Positions 1 through 7,423 of a stretch of DNA of 8,615 bases are shown piece by piece. Under the pieces are notes generated by a model, which made no database searches, had not been told where the DNA came from, and saw only the letters and a program-made list of their open reading frames with translations. The translations under genes and the position numbers were made by a program. The stretch comes from an uncultured Lachnospiraceae bacterium (GTDB lineage Bacteria > Bacillota > Clostridia > Lachnospirales > Lachnospiraceae), in assembly GCA_902766655.1 (NCBI GenBank), contig CACXEL010000049.1, positions 1-8,615 on the forward strand. The letters run 5' to 3'. Numbering within the stretch: position 1 is the stretch's first letter; each line of letters starts with the position of its first letter.

Positions 1-1
1 G

Positions 2-1033
2 CTGGGCAGGAATGAAATCAGCGAGGCCTTCGGCGGTGCGGTCGAGACCATCTCCTTTGAGGACTGTGACACGCCTGACAAGGTGGCAAAGGCTATCGAG
101 GCGGCCATCACGGACCAGGATGAAGTCATTTTCACCACCTCTCCCATGATGGTCACGACCGCCCTCAAATATGCCGTCGATTATCCCAGGATCCGTTTCC
201 TCAACTGCTCCGTCAACCTTTCCGTCAACGCGATCAGGACCTACTACCCCCGCATGTACGAAGCCAAGTTCCTCATGGGCGTCATCGCGGCCATCCTCTC
301 GGACAACCATCTGATCGGCTACTGCGCGGACCTGCCCATCTACGGCACCATAGCCTGCATCAACGCCTTCGCCATCGGAGCTTCCATGGCGGATCCGGAG
401 GCCAGGATCCTCCTCGAGTGGGGCTCCAGGAAGGATGTGGACTGGGAGGATGCCCTCATTTCCAGAGGGGCCCGCATCATCTCCGGACCTGACTTCATCA
501 TCCCCGATGACGCGGCCACCCGACGCTACGGCGTCTACCGGATCGAAGAAGACGGATCCCTTACCTCCCTGGCAGCGCCTCTCTACCAGTGGGGAACTTA
601 CTACAAGCAAATCATCCGCACTGTGCTGGACGGCACCTGGGATGACAAGCACCTGGCCAAACGCGACGAGGCCCTGGGCTACTGGTACGGCATGTCCGCC
701 GGCGTCGTGGACATCGTCCACTCCAAGAAGCTCCCCTATGCCCTGGTCAAGACCATCGATGCCCTCCACCGCGGTATCATCGAAGGCTCCGTCTGCCCCT
801 TCGAGGGTGAGATCCACTCCCAGGAGGGCATTGTCCAGGGACCGGACGCGCCCCCGATGCCTTATCAGAAGATCATCGCCATGGACTACCTCTGCGACAA
901 CGTCATAGGCGAAATCCCGCCCGTCAGGGAGCTGAGGCCCGACGCCGGGCTTACCGTCCTCACCGTCGGCGTGAAGGACGCCGTCATCGCCCCTACGGGC
1001 AATAAAGACACCGAGGAACCTGTCACCCAATAA
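2..1033 (+). CDS. BMP-family (PnrA/Med-like) ligand-binding protein, 3' part of gene
   Basis: The reading frame is open from the first bases of the window, so the gene starts upstream and only the last 343 residues are seen; the GTG at 83 is internal. The fragment reads as the C-terminal two thirds of a BMP/PnrA-type periplasmic-binding fold: a segment with VIFTTSPMM (about residues 42-50), the YYPRMYEAKFLMG helix (81-93) equivalent to the QGSYLAG helix of PnrA proteins, IGYCADLPIYG (105-115), and a later GTW...GYWYGMSAGVVDIV stretch resembling the end of the domain. Classical members bind nucleosides and feed an ABC importer. Here no permease or ATPase gene follows; a metallophosphoesterase starts 13 bases downstream. 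From memory, Lachnospiraceae encode a long (about 650 residue) BMP-domain protein without an obvious signal peptide that matches this sequence style, which would make it cytosolic. That and the ligand are inference; the N-terminus is outside the window. Confidence 0.82.
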   Translation: MGRNEISEAFGGAVETISFEDCDTPDKVAKAIEAAITDQDEVIFTTSPMMVTTALKYAVDYPRIRFLNCSVNLSVNAIRTYYPRMYEAKFLMGVIAAILSDNHLIGYCADLPIYGTIACINAFAIGASMADPEARILLEWGSRKDVDWEDALISRGARIISGPDFIIPDDAATRRYGVYRIEEDGSLTSLAAPLYQWGTYYKQIIRTVLDGTWDDKHLAKRDEALGYWYGMSAGVVDIVHSKKLPYALVKTIDALHRGIIEGSVCPFEGEIHSQEGIVQGPDAPPMPYQKIIAMDYLCDNVIGEIPPVRELRPDAGLTVLTVGVKDAVIAPTGNKDTEEPVTQ

Positions 1034-1046
1034 GCCGGAGGCTGCC

Positions 1047-1688
1047 ATGAAAATCCTTGCCGTAGCGGACGAAGAGCCGCTGATCCTCTGGGATTATTTC
1101 GACCCGGAGCTGGTAAAGGGCGTCGACCTCATCATCTCCTGCGGGGACCTCAAGGCCTCCTTCCTGGACTTTCTGATGACCATGACCAACGCGCCCCTTC
1201 TCTATGTCCATGGCAACCACGACGAGGCTTATGTGAAGGATCCGCCCCCCGGGGCGGTCTGTATCGAGGACATGCTGTACAATTTTAACGGCCTCAGGAT
1301 CCTGGGGCTGGGCGGTTCCATGAAATACCGGAACGGGACCTTCATGCACACGGAGAGGCAGATGGCCTGGCGGGTGTGGAAGGCTTCCTGGAAGGCGCGT
1401 TTACATGGCGGCTTCGACATCCTGGTCACCCACGCCCCCTGCCAGGGCTACGGAGACATGGAGGACCTGCCCCACCGGGGCTTCAGGTGCTTCAACGGCC
1501 TGCTCGAAAAATGGAAGCCCGCCTACATGCTCCACGGACACGTCCACAAGACGTACGGGCATTTCCAGCGCACCCGGACCCACGCGTCGGGGACCAGCCT
1601 CATCAACTGCTGGGAATATTACATTTTTGAGGTCCCGGATCCGCCGCAGAGGGGACGGATCCCACTGCTGAGACTCTTCAAGCGATAA
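1047..1688 (+). CDS. calcineurin-like metallophosphoesterase with D-x-E in place of D-x-H
   Basis: This 213-residue protein has most of the metallophosphoesterase metal-site motifs in order: GDL (33-35), GNHD (56-59), a TH pair (128-129) and GHVH (164-167). The fold binds two metal ions and hydrolyses phosphoesters; the substrate is unknown. Motif I, normally D-x-H near the N-terminus, reads VADEE (6-10), so D8 is kept but the usual histidine is Glu10. There is no signal peptide or membrane segment, so it should be cytosolic. The ATG at 1047 is chosen because GGAG lies at 1037-1040, six bases upstream, and because the MKIL start suits the first beta strand. The gene follows the BMP protein by 13 bases, so the two are probably one operon. 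I recall closely similar proteins with the same DEE start in Lachnospiraceae, which suggests a subfamily trait rather than a mutation. It could be a nuclease, nucleotidase or phosphodiesterase; specificity cannot be read from the sequence. Confidence 0.9.
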   Translation: MKILAVADEEPLILWDYFDPELVKGVDLIISCGDLKASFLDFLMTMTNAPLLYVHGNHDEAYVKDPPPGAVCIEDMLYNFNGLRILGLGGSMKYRNGTFMHTERQMAWRVWKASWKARLHGGFDILVTHAPCQGYGDMEDLPHRGFRCFNGLLEKWKPAYMLHGHVHKTYGHFQRTRTHASGTSLINCWEYYIFEVPDPPQRGRIPLLRLFKR

Positions 1689-1710
1689 GGCCCGGTCTTC
1701 CCGGGACATC

Positions 1711-1790
1711 CGCTGCGCTTCAAACGATACAATACCTCACGCTGCGACCGGCAACGGCCTTTGAACTTTCGATGCCTTCGCTGCGCTTCA
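1711..1790. repeat. short degenerate direct repeats (CGCTGCG) in the convergent intergenic region
   Basis: The 12-base word CGCTGCGCTTCA occurs exactly at 1711-1722 and again at 1779-1790. Its first seven bases, CGCTGCG, occur a third time at 1740-1746. Spacing is 29 and 39 bases, so it is not a regular array. The region lies between the metallophosphoesterase stop and the bidirectional terminator and contains no credible gene. It may be a remnant of a dispersed intergenic repeat or chance in GC-rich DNA. Confidence 0.45.
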
Positions 1791-1798
1791 GACTGCAA

Positions 1799-1847
1799 AA
1801 GACCTTCCGAAGGGACCGGCTGACTTCAGCCCCCTTCGGAAGGTCTT
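1799..1847. terminator. bidirectional intrinsic terminator between convergent genes
   Basis: The arms 1799-1814 and 1832-1847 are perfect 16-base inverted repeats beginning AAGACCTTCC. Inside them a second inverted repeat, GGCTGA (1818-1823) and TCAGCC (1826-1831), extends the helix after a three-base bulge (ACC, 1815-1817), giving about 22 pairs with a tiny loop. On the plus strand the stem is followed by ATTTTG. On the minus strand the stem ends in TCTT and runs on as TTGC, giving four consecutive T. It lies 110 bases past the metallophosphoesterase stop and 81 bases past the sbcC stop, as expected for a shared terminator of convergent units. Confidence 0.85.
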
Positions 1848-1928
1848 ATTTTGATCATGCTTCTTTATGGCCGGTAAAAACACTCCACCGCGCCATACCA
1901 CAGCGATGTGGCAGCTGCTTCATGCCCG

Positions 1929-4900
1929 TCAGTACCCTTCATCGATCCGGCAGGTGCTTCCGTTCCGGGTCTTGCTCACGATGATCTTCCGCTGGATGCC
2001 CGCCTTGAGCTCCTCCCGGTGGGAAATGACGCCGATCAGCTTGTCCGTGGAGAGGGACGTGAGCATATCCACCGCGTCCCCCAGAGACTGCTCGTCCAGC
2101 GTGCCGAAGCCCTCGTCGATAAAAAGGGTATCGATGCTGATGCCGCCCGCCGAGGCCGAGATCCGGTCGGAAAGCCCCAGGGCCAGACTCAAGGAAGCCT
2201 TGAAGCTCTCCCCGCCCGACAGGGTGCTGACAGGCCGCCGCTTGCCCGTGAAATTGTCGAGAATGTCCAGCTCCAGGGCATTGCGGCCGGTCCTGTCCCC
2301 GGTCTCCACGCGGCGGCAGAGCTCATACCGGTTCTCACTGATATCCCTCAGCCGCCGGTTGGCTGCCGCCAGAATGCTGTCGAAGCCTGCCGTCTGGACA
2401 TACTGCTCCAGCGACATGAGCCCGTTCCCGCGCCCGTTGACCAGACTGCTCAGCCGTTCCAGAAGACCCTGCCTGTGCAGGAGAGTCTCCATCCGGCCTG
2501 CCTCCTCCTTCAGGACTCCGAGGATTTTCTGATTGGTGGAAAGGACGTGGTATCCCTCTGCCGATTCCTTATGGAGTGCCTCAAGACGCTTCTTCTCTTC
2601 CTCGAGGATGGCTTCATTTTCGGCGGTGTCGATGCGGACGAGGCCGGCTGCCCGTTCACGGGCATCATCCAGCCGGATCTCCACCTCCCGGAGCCTGTTC
2701 TCGAAGTCCCTGACAGCCTTTTCCTCGGCCGTGAGGGCAGCCTGGTCCATGATGGCCGTCCGGTAGTCCTCCAGGGAAATGAAACCATTGTCCTTCAGCG
2801 CCTTCTCCGCCTTCCCGGCCGACTCCTTTGCACTCTTCCTGAAATTCTCCTCCTGCTGACGGCGGACTGCCAGGTCCGCCCGGCCGGACTCCAGGGTTTT
2901 TTCGGCCTTTTTGACATCCTTCTCTTTTTTCTCTATATCCGCCAGGATCTGCTGCGCTTTTCGCTCAAGGTCTTTCCGGGCCCGGACGGCATCCTCCCTG
3001 GTGTCGTAGGGAAGAGGCGGCATGGCGCTGAGAGCGGCCTCGTCCGCCTGCTTTTTCCCGTTCATGTCGGCCGCATCACGCCGTACCTCATCCAGACTCT
3101 TCCGGATTTCCTCCTCTCTGTCCCTGTTACCCGGGATCAGTCTGTCCCGAAGATCTCTGAGCTCGCGGGCTTCCGCCTCCAGGCGGGTCTTCCTTGCCTT
3201 CTCTTCATCCAGGGCCTCTCTGACCTCGGATGCGGCCTGCAAGAGGGCATGCTTCACGGAAGGCATATCTTTGAGGGACCTGTCCTCTTCGGCGGACAGC
3301 CCGAAGACATTCTCATCAGCCGGCTGTGTTCCGGGCCCGTTTTCATGAAGCCCGGATCCCAGCCGCGCAGCATTGCCCTGAGCCGTCTCCGCCTCTTTCC
3401 TCTGCGTCTTTTCAAAGCCTCTTCCGTCCGCAGGATCCGTTCCTCGTCCGATGAACCGCGCACGGTCCGCCAGGAGTTCCCCTGCCCGCCTCCGCAGGCT
3501 CCCGAAAGCAGTCAGGCTTCTCTCCCTCGCGCCGGCGTACTCCGCCTGGGCCTTCCGATTGTCCGCTTCCGCCTTCTCGACCCGCTCGCGCAGGAGGACG
3601 ATTTCCTTCTCTGTGGCGCTGTTCTCCGGCAGACAGGCCGGATGTGGATGGGATGTCGAGCCGCATACCGGACAGGGCATTCCATCAGAGAGCCCCGCAG
3701 CCAGGATGCCGAGCCTCGAAAGCTCCAGCCTGTGCTCCGCCTCCCTGAGCGATCGGGCGGCAGAGTCATAGCAAAGCCTTCTCTCCTCGGCCCGGCCGAA
3801 AGCCGCGGCGTTCTCCCCTGCCTGACGTTCACAGGCAGGCACGTCTTTGCTGAGCAGATTCCTGAGCTCCCGGCCAAGCCGTTCGAGCTCTTGCGCCCGG
3901 GCACTGGAGGCGGCCAGTTCCGCCGGGGCTTTCTCCAGAGCCTTCTCCCGGGCAAGACAGGCCTTTGCGAGCGAGGCATTTTCCTCCCGCTCGGCCGCAA
4001 GGCGTTCCTCTCTGACATGAGCGGCCTCCAGTTGTAGGGTCAGGGTGCGGATGTCATTCCTCAGCTTGTCCCTTTCGGCATACTTGTCTTCCCGCTCTTC
4101 CATAGAAGCAGCCCTGTGCAGCAGGTCCTGTGCTTTTTCCCTGCCCGGAAGAGCCATCTTCCATGCTTCCCCGGCCCTTTTGGCGTCGGCCTCAGCCGCT
4201 TCCACCTGTTTCTCCTGAGCAAGGCGGCCACGCTCTTCTTTTTTCAGATAATCCTCCTCCCTGCGCCAGGCGTCGATGTCTGGCTTTACCAGGTAGAGCG
4301 CACGGCGGCCGGCAGCCGCCCTCTCCTTCCGCTCTGCCATCCGGGGCTTTTCCGCCTCCAGAGCGTCCATATCCGCACGCAGCCGGTCAAGGTCATCGAG
4401 GAGCTTGTTCTGACGCCCGGCCGCACTGATGGCCTCCTGAAGCGTACTGACTGTATTGGCGCACGCCGTCTCTGACCACTTCTTCTCCTTGAGCCCCTCT
4501 TTCTGGGCATCCGTCAGTTCTTCGAGCAGGGTCTGCATTTCCGAAAGGTCGGCAACCGTATTTGTCCGGCGGCCTGCGGCCTGGATCGCCCGGATCCGGT
4601 CCCGCACCGGCCCCTCCTCCGGACATAATACGCCCGAGAAATGCTGCAGAATGGCCCGCTCCTTTTCCGCCGTATCGCCCTTGCTCTGCGATGCGTCCTG
4701 CTTCAGGACCTCGCCCATCCGCTTGTAGGCGTCGGTCATGAAGATCTTCTGGAAAATGGCGCTCCGCTCCGCCGTCCCCGCCGTGAGCAGCTCCCGGAAC
4801 TGCCCCTGGGCAATCATGGAGATCTGTTTGAACTGCTCGTATTTGATCCTGAGAATATCCTCCAGGGCCGCGTCCACCTGCCTCTGCCTCTCGGCGATGG

Positions 4901-5255
4901 GTTCCCCGTTCCTTGTGAGGACAGCCGTTGCCAGTGTCACTGACCGGAACCCCTCCCGCATATAGGAAGGGGCCCGGACCACCGTGTACTCATCTCCCCG
5001 GTGGGTGAAGGTGAAGGATATGGACGTCTTCGTCTTCGGGTCGGCGAAATCGCTGCGGAGGGTGGTCACCTCCCGGTCACCGCCGCTCACCCTGTCAAAG
5101 AGGGCGAATGTGATGGCGTCGAAGATCGTCGTCTTGCCAGCCCCGGTGTCCCCGGTGATGAGGAATATTCCGTTGTCCCCCAGCTGTGTGAAGTCCACCG
5201 TAACCTCTTCCGCATAGGGCCCGAAAGCGCACATGGTAAGTTTGACCGGCTTCAT
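1929..5255 (-). CDS. sbcC: SbcC, ATPase subunit of the SbcCD exonuclease complex
   Basis: SbcC is the Rad50-like subunit that clamps DNA ends and drives the SbcD nuclease in processing hairpins and protein-blocked ends. The 1108-residue product has every hallmark in order: Walker A GDTGAGKT (35-42), Q-loop QGQF (150-153), a long charged coiled coil, the zinc hook CPVC (528-531) near the middle, a second coiled coil, the ABC signature LSGGES (1012-1017), Walker B ending D1047-E1048, the D-loop GFGTLD (1049-1054) and the H-loop His1079. Length fits the family (about 1050-1130). The frame is open 15 codons further upstream, but the ATG at 5255 is preferred: MKPVKLTMCAFGPY is the normal family start, GGGGGTGAT precedes it at good spacing, and it overlaps the sbcD stop as ATGA. 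That overlap implies translational coupling with sbcD. It ends 81 bases before the convergent terminator and appears intact. Confidence 0.97.
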   Translation of the reverse strand: MKPVKLTMCAFGPYAEEVTVDFTQLGDNGIFLITGDTGAGKTTIFDAITFALFDRVSGGDREVTTLRSDFADPKTKTSISFTFTHRGDEYTVVRAPSYMREGFRSVTLATAVLTRNGEPIAERQRQVDAALEDILRIKYEQFKQISMIAQGQFRELLTAGTAERSAIFQKIFMTDAYKRMGEVLKQDASQSKGDTAEKERAILQHFSGVLCPEEGPVRDRIRAIQAAGRRTNTVADLSEMQTLLEELTDAQKEGLKEKKWSETACANTVSTLQEAISAAGRQNKLLDDLDRLRADMDALEAEKPRMAERKERAAAGRRALYLVKPDIDAWRREEDYLKKEERGRLAQEKQVEAAEADAKRAGEAWKMALPGREKAQDLLHRAASMEEREDKYAERDKLRNDIRTLTLQLEAAHVREERLAAEREENASLAKACLAREKALEKAPAELAASSARAQELERLGRELRNLLSKDVPACERQAGENAAAFGRAEERRLCYDSAARSLREAEHRLELSRLGILAAGLSDGMPCPVCGSTSHPHPACLPENSATEKEIVLLRERVEKAEADNRKAQAEYAGARERSLTAFGSLRRRAGELLADRARFIGRGTDPADGRGFEKTQRKEAETAQGNAARLGSGLHENGPGTQPADENVFGLSAEEDRSLKDMPSVKHALLQAASEVREALDEEKARKTRLEAEARELRDLRDRLIPGNRDREEEIRKSLDEVRRDAADMNGKKQADEAALSAMPPLPYDTREDAVRARKDLERKAQQILADIEKKEKDVKKAEKTLESGRADLAVRRQQEENFRKSAKESAGKAEKALKDNGFISLEDYRTAIMDQAALTAEEKAVRDFENRLREVEIRLDDARERAAGLVRIDTAENEAILEEEKKRLEALHKESAEGYHVLSTNQKILGVLKEEAGRMETLLHRQGLLERLSSLVNGRGNGLMSLEQYVQTAGFDSILAAANRRLRDISENRYELCRRVETGDRTGRNALELDILDNFTGKRRPVSTLSGGESFKASLSLALGLSDRISASAGGISIDTLFIDEGFGTLDEQSLGDAVDMLTSLSTDKLIGVISHREELKAGIQRKIIVSKTRNGSTCRIDEGY

Positions 5256-5267
5256 GAAATCACCCCC
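5252..5267 (-). promoter_or_regulatory. sbcC ribosome binding site and ATGA stop/start overlap
   Basis: Read on the minus strand this is GGGGGTGATTTCATGA. The GGGGGTGAT part is one base from the ideal GGAGGTGAT anti-SD match and sits about seven bases before the ATG. The sbcC ATG shares its last two bases with the sbcD TGA (positions 5255-5252). This decides the sbcC start against a longer upstream reading and indicates coupled, roughly balanced synthesis of the two subunits. Confidence 0.88.
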
Positions 5268-6409
5268 GCTTCCCTGGCTGCAGCCCTGAGGATCGCCCAC
5301 TCCTCCTCGCTGGGACTCCCGCCTATGATCTTGCCGTAAAAATCGCCCATGAGCTCGTCGAAGCTCTTTTCACCCGCGATGTCTCCCAGGTCAAGCTCCT
5401 CCAGAGCCCTGGTGTGGGAATTGCAGTAGTCCAGCTTCATGGCGTTGGGATACACGCTCCGGATCCGGTCCATGGCGTCGGGCACCGGCGTCTCGTCGGT
5501 CAGCGTCGCGTAGATATAGTCGTCCGGATCCGTCACATTCTCCTGGGACAGGAGCTGGGCGATGGGGCCCTTCAGGTGCCGGATCCTGCGCCTGGGCACA
5601 AGGGGCAGGAGGTCGACCTTCACGTCCTCCCCCTTCCCGCCAAGCGTGACCAGCGGCACTGTCTTCTCCTGCCCGATCTCCCTGGCCGACAAGGAATAGG
5701 CCAGCGGCGATCCCGCGTACCGGATCTGCGGCCCGCCGGCTTCCTGCGGTGAATGGATGTGCCCCAGGGCCGCGTACTCAAAGCCCGCGTAGACCTCCGA
5801 CCCGACCCGCTCCACGGTGCCCATGTCCTCCGGTCTGAATTTCTCAGAGCCTGCCATCTCGGGCAGATCGCCCTTACCGAGCACGAACTGGTGGGAAACG
5901 ATGACATTCCGCTCTCCCCAGTCCACCCCGGCCGCCCCGATCGCGATCCGCAGGGCCTCACCGTAGGTCTTCAGTTCCTCATCCGGGTGATAATAACGGA
6001 CCAGAGAGGCCTTCACGAAGGGCAGCAGGTAGAAATTCACAGGTCCGTACTCGTCCGCAAGGACGGCTTTCCGGATCTTCCCCTCGTATTTGGCCCCGAT
6101 ATAGACGCCTCCCGCCTCGAAAAGGCCGCTGCCGAAGGCCAGCCGCTCGTCCGAATCGTGGTTCCCGCTGATCATGAGTACCTTGAGCCCTCTTTCCGCG
6201 GCCTCCGTCAGGAAATCACCCAGGACCCTGACCGCATCCTCGGACGGAATCGTTTTGTCGTACACGTCGCCGGCGATGACCAGAGCGCAGGCCCCGTGTG
6301 CTTTTGCCAGATCCAGGATCTGGCTCAGTATAAAGCGCTGGTCGTCCAGCATGCTGATTTCATTGACGACCTTGCCGATGTGCAGGTCCGCCAGGTGTAG
6401 AAATTTCAT
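5252..6409 (-). CDS. sbcD: SbcD, nuclease subunit of the SbcCD complex
   Basis: SbcD is the Mre11-like Mn-dependent nuclease that partners SbcC; together they open DNA hairpins and trim double-strand ends in the cytoplasm. The 385-residue protein starts MKFLHLADLH, giving the canonical D8-x-H10 motif I, followed by GDVYD (47-51), GNHD (82-85), SHQF with His173, and GHIH (216-219), so all five metal-binding motifs are present. The remainder fits the capping and C-terminal SbcC-binding region; AYSLSAREIGQEK is typical of SbcD. Length matches the family (about 380-410). The ATG at 6409 has GGAGG at 6419-6415, five bases away. The gene lies 34 bases after the LysR stop and overlaps sbcC by four bases. 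No promoter is evident in the 34-base gap, so it is probably co-transcribed with the regulator gene or driven from within it. Confidence 0.97.
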   Translation of the reverse strand: MKFLHLADLHIGKVVNEISMLDDQRFILSQILDLAKAHGACALVIAGDVYDKTIPSEDAVRVLGDFLTEAAERGLKVLMISGNHDSDERLAFGSGLFEAGGVYIGAKYEGKIRKAVLADEYGPVNFYLLPFVKASLVRYYHPDEELKTYGEALRIAIGAAGVDWGERNVIVSHQFVLGKGDLPEMAGSEKFRPEDMGTVERVGSEVYAGFEYAALGHIHSPQEAGGPQIRYAGSPLAYSLSAREIGQEKTVPLVTLGGKGEDVKVDLLPLVPRRRIRHLKGPIAQLLSQENVTDPDDYIYATLTDETPVPDAMDRIRSVYPNAMKLDYCNSHTRALEELDLGDIAGEKSFDELMGDFYGKIIGGSPSEEEWAILRAAAREAGVIS

Positions 6410-6443
6410 AGGTGCCTCCGATTTAGGTCAGTTTCCGCCAACT

Positions 6444-7292
6444 TCACAGCTGCCGCAGGGCCTTGAGCAGGGGCTCCAGGCGGCGCCGGTCTTCATTTTT
6501 CACAGCCACGTAGAAATGCTGGGTGGCCACCTCGTCCTCGATGGGCACGGCGACCCGCCGCTCGGCGTAGCGGCTGATGTCCCCGTTCTCGTAAGTAAAG
6601 AACATGGGGAAGGAGGACTTGTCGCCCACCTCGTCGACGACCTCGTGGCTCTCGTGGAGGATGAAGCGGGAGTGGGGCATCATGATCCGGTGGATCTCGT
6701 CCCAGATCCCGATCCTGGAAAACACCAGCATGGTCTCCCCGTCCAGGTCCCGGAAACGCAGGCTCTTCCGCCCTGCGAGCGGGTGGTCCAGAGGCAGGAG
6801 AAAGCAAAGGTGCTCCGGGAAGAGGTACTGAACGTAAAGCTCCGGATCCGCGATCTCTTCGTTCAGTATGATGACCTGGTAGGTGCCGTCCTTAAGCCCC
6901 TCCAGGAGCCGCCGGATAGAGCTGATCTCGGAGGATTTCTTCATATCCGGGTAAAGGCTGTACACCTGCTGCATGACGATCCGGTTGGGGTAAGGCGCGC
7001 AGGCGCCCACGGAGATGGTCCGGCGCTTTAAATCCTGCTGGTAGAGCTCGTGCTTCATCTCACAGGTCTTCTGAATGATCTGGGCGGCGTAGTGGACCGC
7101 CATTCTGCCGTTCTCATTGAGATACAGCCGGTTGCCGGTGCGCACGAAGAGGGCTACGCCCAGCTCTTCCTCCAGGCGCTGCATGGATCTGGAAAGCGCC
7201 GGCTGGGTCAGGTGCAGGCTGGCCGCCGCCTTGGACAATGTCCCGGCCCGGTCCAGCTCGATGAGCTGGACGAGCTGATTAAGTTCCACCAT
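6444..7292 (-). CDS. LysR-type transcriptional regulator
   Basis: This 282-residue protein has the LysR winged helix-turn-helix at its N-terminus: helices around residues 18-37 with LSKAAASLHLTQPALSRSM, then RLEEELG and the wing LFVRTGNRLYLNENG (49-62). A linker helix and a co-inducer-binding domain follow (about 92-282), slightly shorter than the family average of roughly 300. LysR proteins act as DNA-binding tetramers that respond to small molecules. The frame can be read 59 codons further upstream, but that would run through a terminator hairpin and into rubredoxin in another frame. The ATG at 7292 has AAGGAG at 7305-7300, seven bases upstream, and gives the standard family N-terminus. No divergently transcribed target gene is present, which is unusual for LysR genes, so its regulon and effector are unknown. 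It is followed by sbcD after 34 bases. I found no convincing promoter in the 75 bases between the preceding hairpin and this gene. Confidence 0.93.
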   Translation of the reverse strand: MVELNQLVQLIELDRAGTLSKAAASLHLTQPALSRSMQRLEEELGVALFVRTGNRLYLNENGRMAVHYAAQIIQKTCEMKHELYQQDLKRRTISVGACAPYPNRIVMQQVYSLYPDMKKSSEISSIRRLLEGLKDGTYQVIILNEEIADPELYVQYLFPEHLCFLLPLDHPLAGRKSLRFRDLDGETMLVFSRIGIWDEIHRIMMPHSRFILHESHEVVDEVGDKSSFPMFFTYENGDISRYAERRVAVPIEDEVATQHFYVAVKNEDRRRLEPLLKALRQL

Positions 7293-7299
7293 AAGACGT

Positions 7300-7305
7300 C
7301 TCCTT
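7300..7305 (-). promoter_or_regulatory. LysR gene ribosome binding site
   Basis: AAGGAG on the minus strand, seven bases before the ATG at 7292. It decides the start of the LysR protein against a 59-codon in-frame extension that has no LysR similarity. Confidence 0.8.
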
Positions 7306-7367
7306 TCAAAAATGAAGCCAGCGGCAGGACCCGCCCTTTTCCGTACACGTTCTTCCTCCAAAGGCAA

Positions 7368-7404
7368 GCGGCAGGCAGGTCGTCCCTGACGACCTGCCTG
7401 CCGC
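7368..7404 (-). terminator. rubredoxin terminator: 17-base perfect hairpin
   Basis: Positions 7368-7384 and 7388-7404 are perfect 17-base inverted repeats with a three-base loop, GC-rich and very stable. The hairpin begins 19 bases after the rubredoxin stop codon on the minus strand. The base run after it (TTGCCTTTGG) is only moderately T-rich, so termination may be incomplete and some transcripts could continue into lysR. An operator or RNA-stabilising 3' hairpin is an alternative reading. Confidence 0.72.
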
Positions 7405-7423
7405 GCATGTCCCATACGATGTA

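Noticed and set aside
435..908. A 157-codon plus-strand frame inside the BMP protein gene
   Set aside because: Low-complexity serine/proline/threonine translation in an alternative frame of a clear coding region.
1691..1705. CCCGG-TCTTC-CCGGG hairpin right after the metallophosphoesterase stop
   Set aside because: Five pairs and no following T run; it may form in RNA but there is no support for a function.
1898..1911. A small inverted repeat CCACA-GCGA-TGTGG just past the sbcC stop
   Set aside because: Only five pairs, with the nearest T run about 14 bases away on the minus strand, so it is not a convincing terminator given the much stronger hairpin at 1799-1847.
1772..1984. A 70-codon plus-strand frame over the intergenic hairpin
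   Set aside because: It crosses the bidirectional terminator and enters sbcC antisense; no ribosome binding site or recognisable sequence.
1908..4037. A 709-codon open frame on the plus strand, antisense to sbcC
   Set aside because: Its translation is proline-, leucine- and arginine-rich without recognisable domains, and it lies opposite an sbcC gene with all family motifs. Long antisense frames are common opposite GC-rich coding DNA.
5256..5300. A 15-codon N-terminal extension of SbcC
   Set aside because: It overlaps the sbcD 3' end more deeply, has no family similarity, and the internal ATG at 5255 has a good ribosome binding site and the ATGA overlap.
6174..7031. A 285-codon plus-strand frame opposite sbcD and lysR
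   Set aside because: No recognisable motifs and no ribosome binding site of note; it spans two well-supported minus-strand genes.
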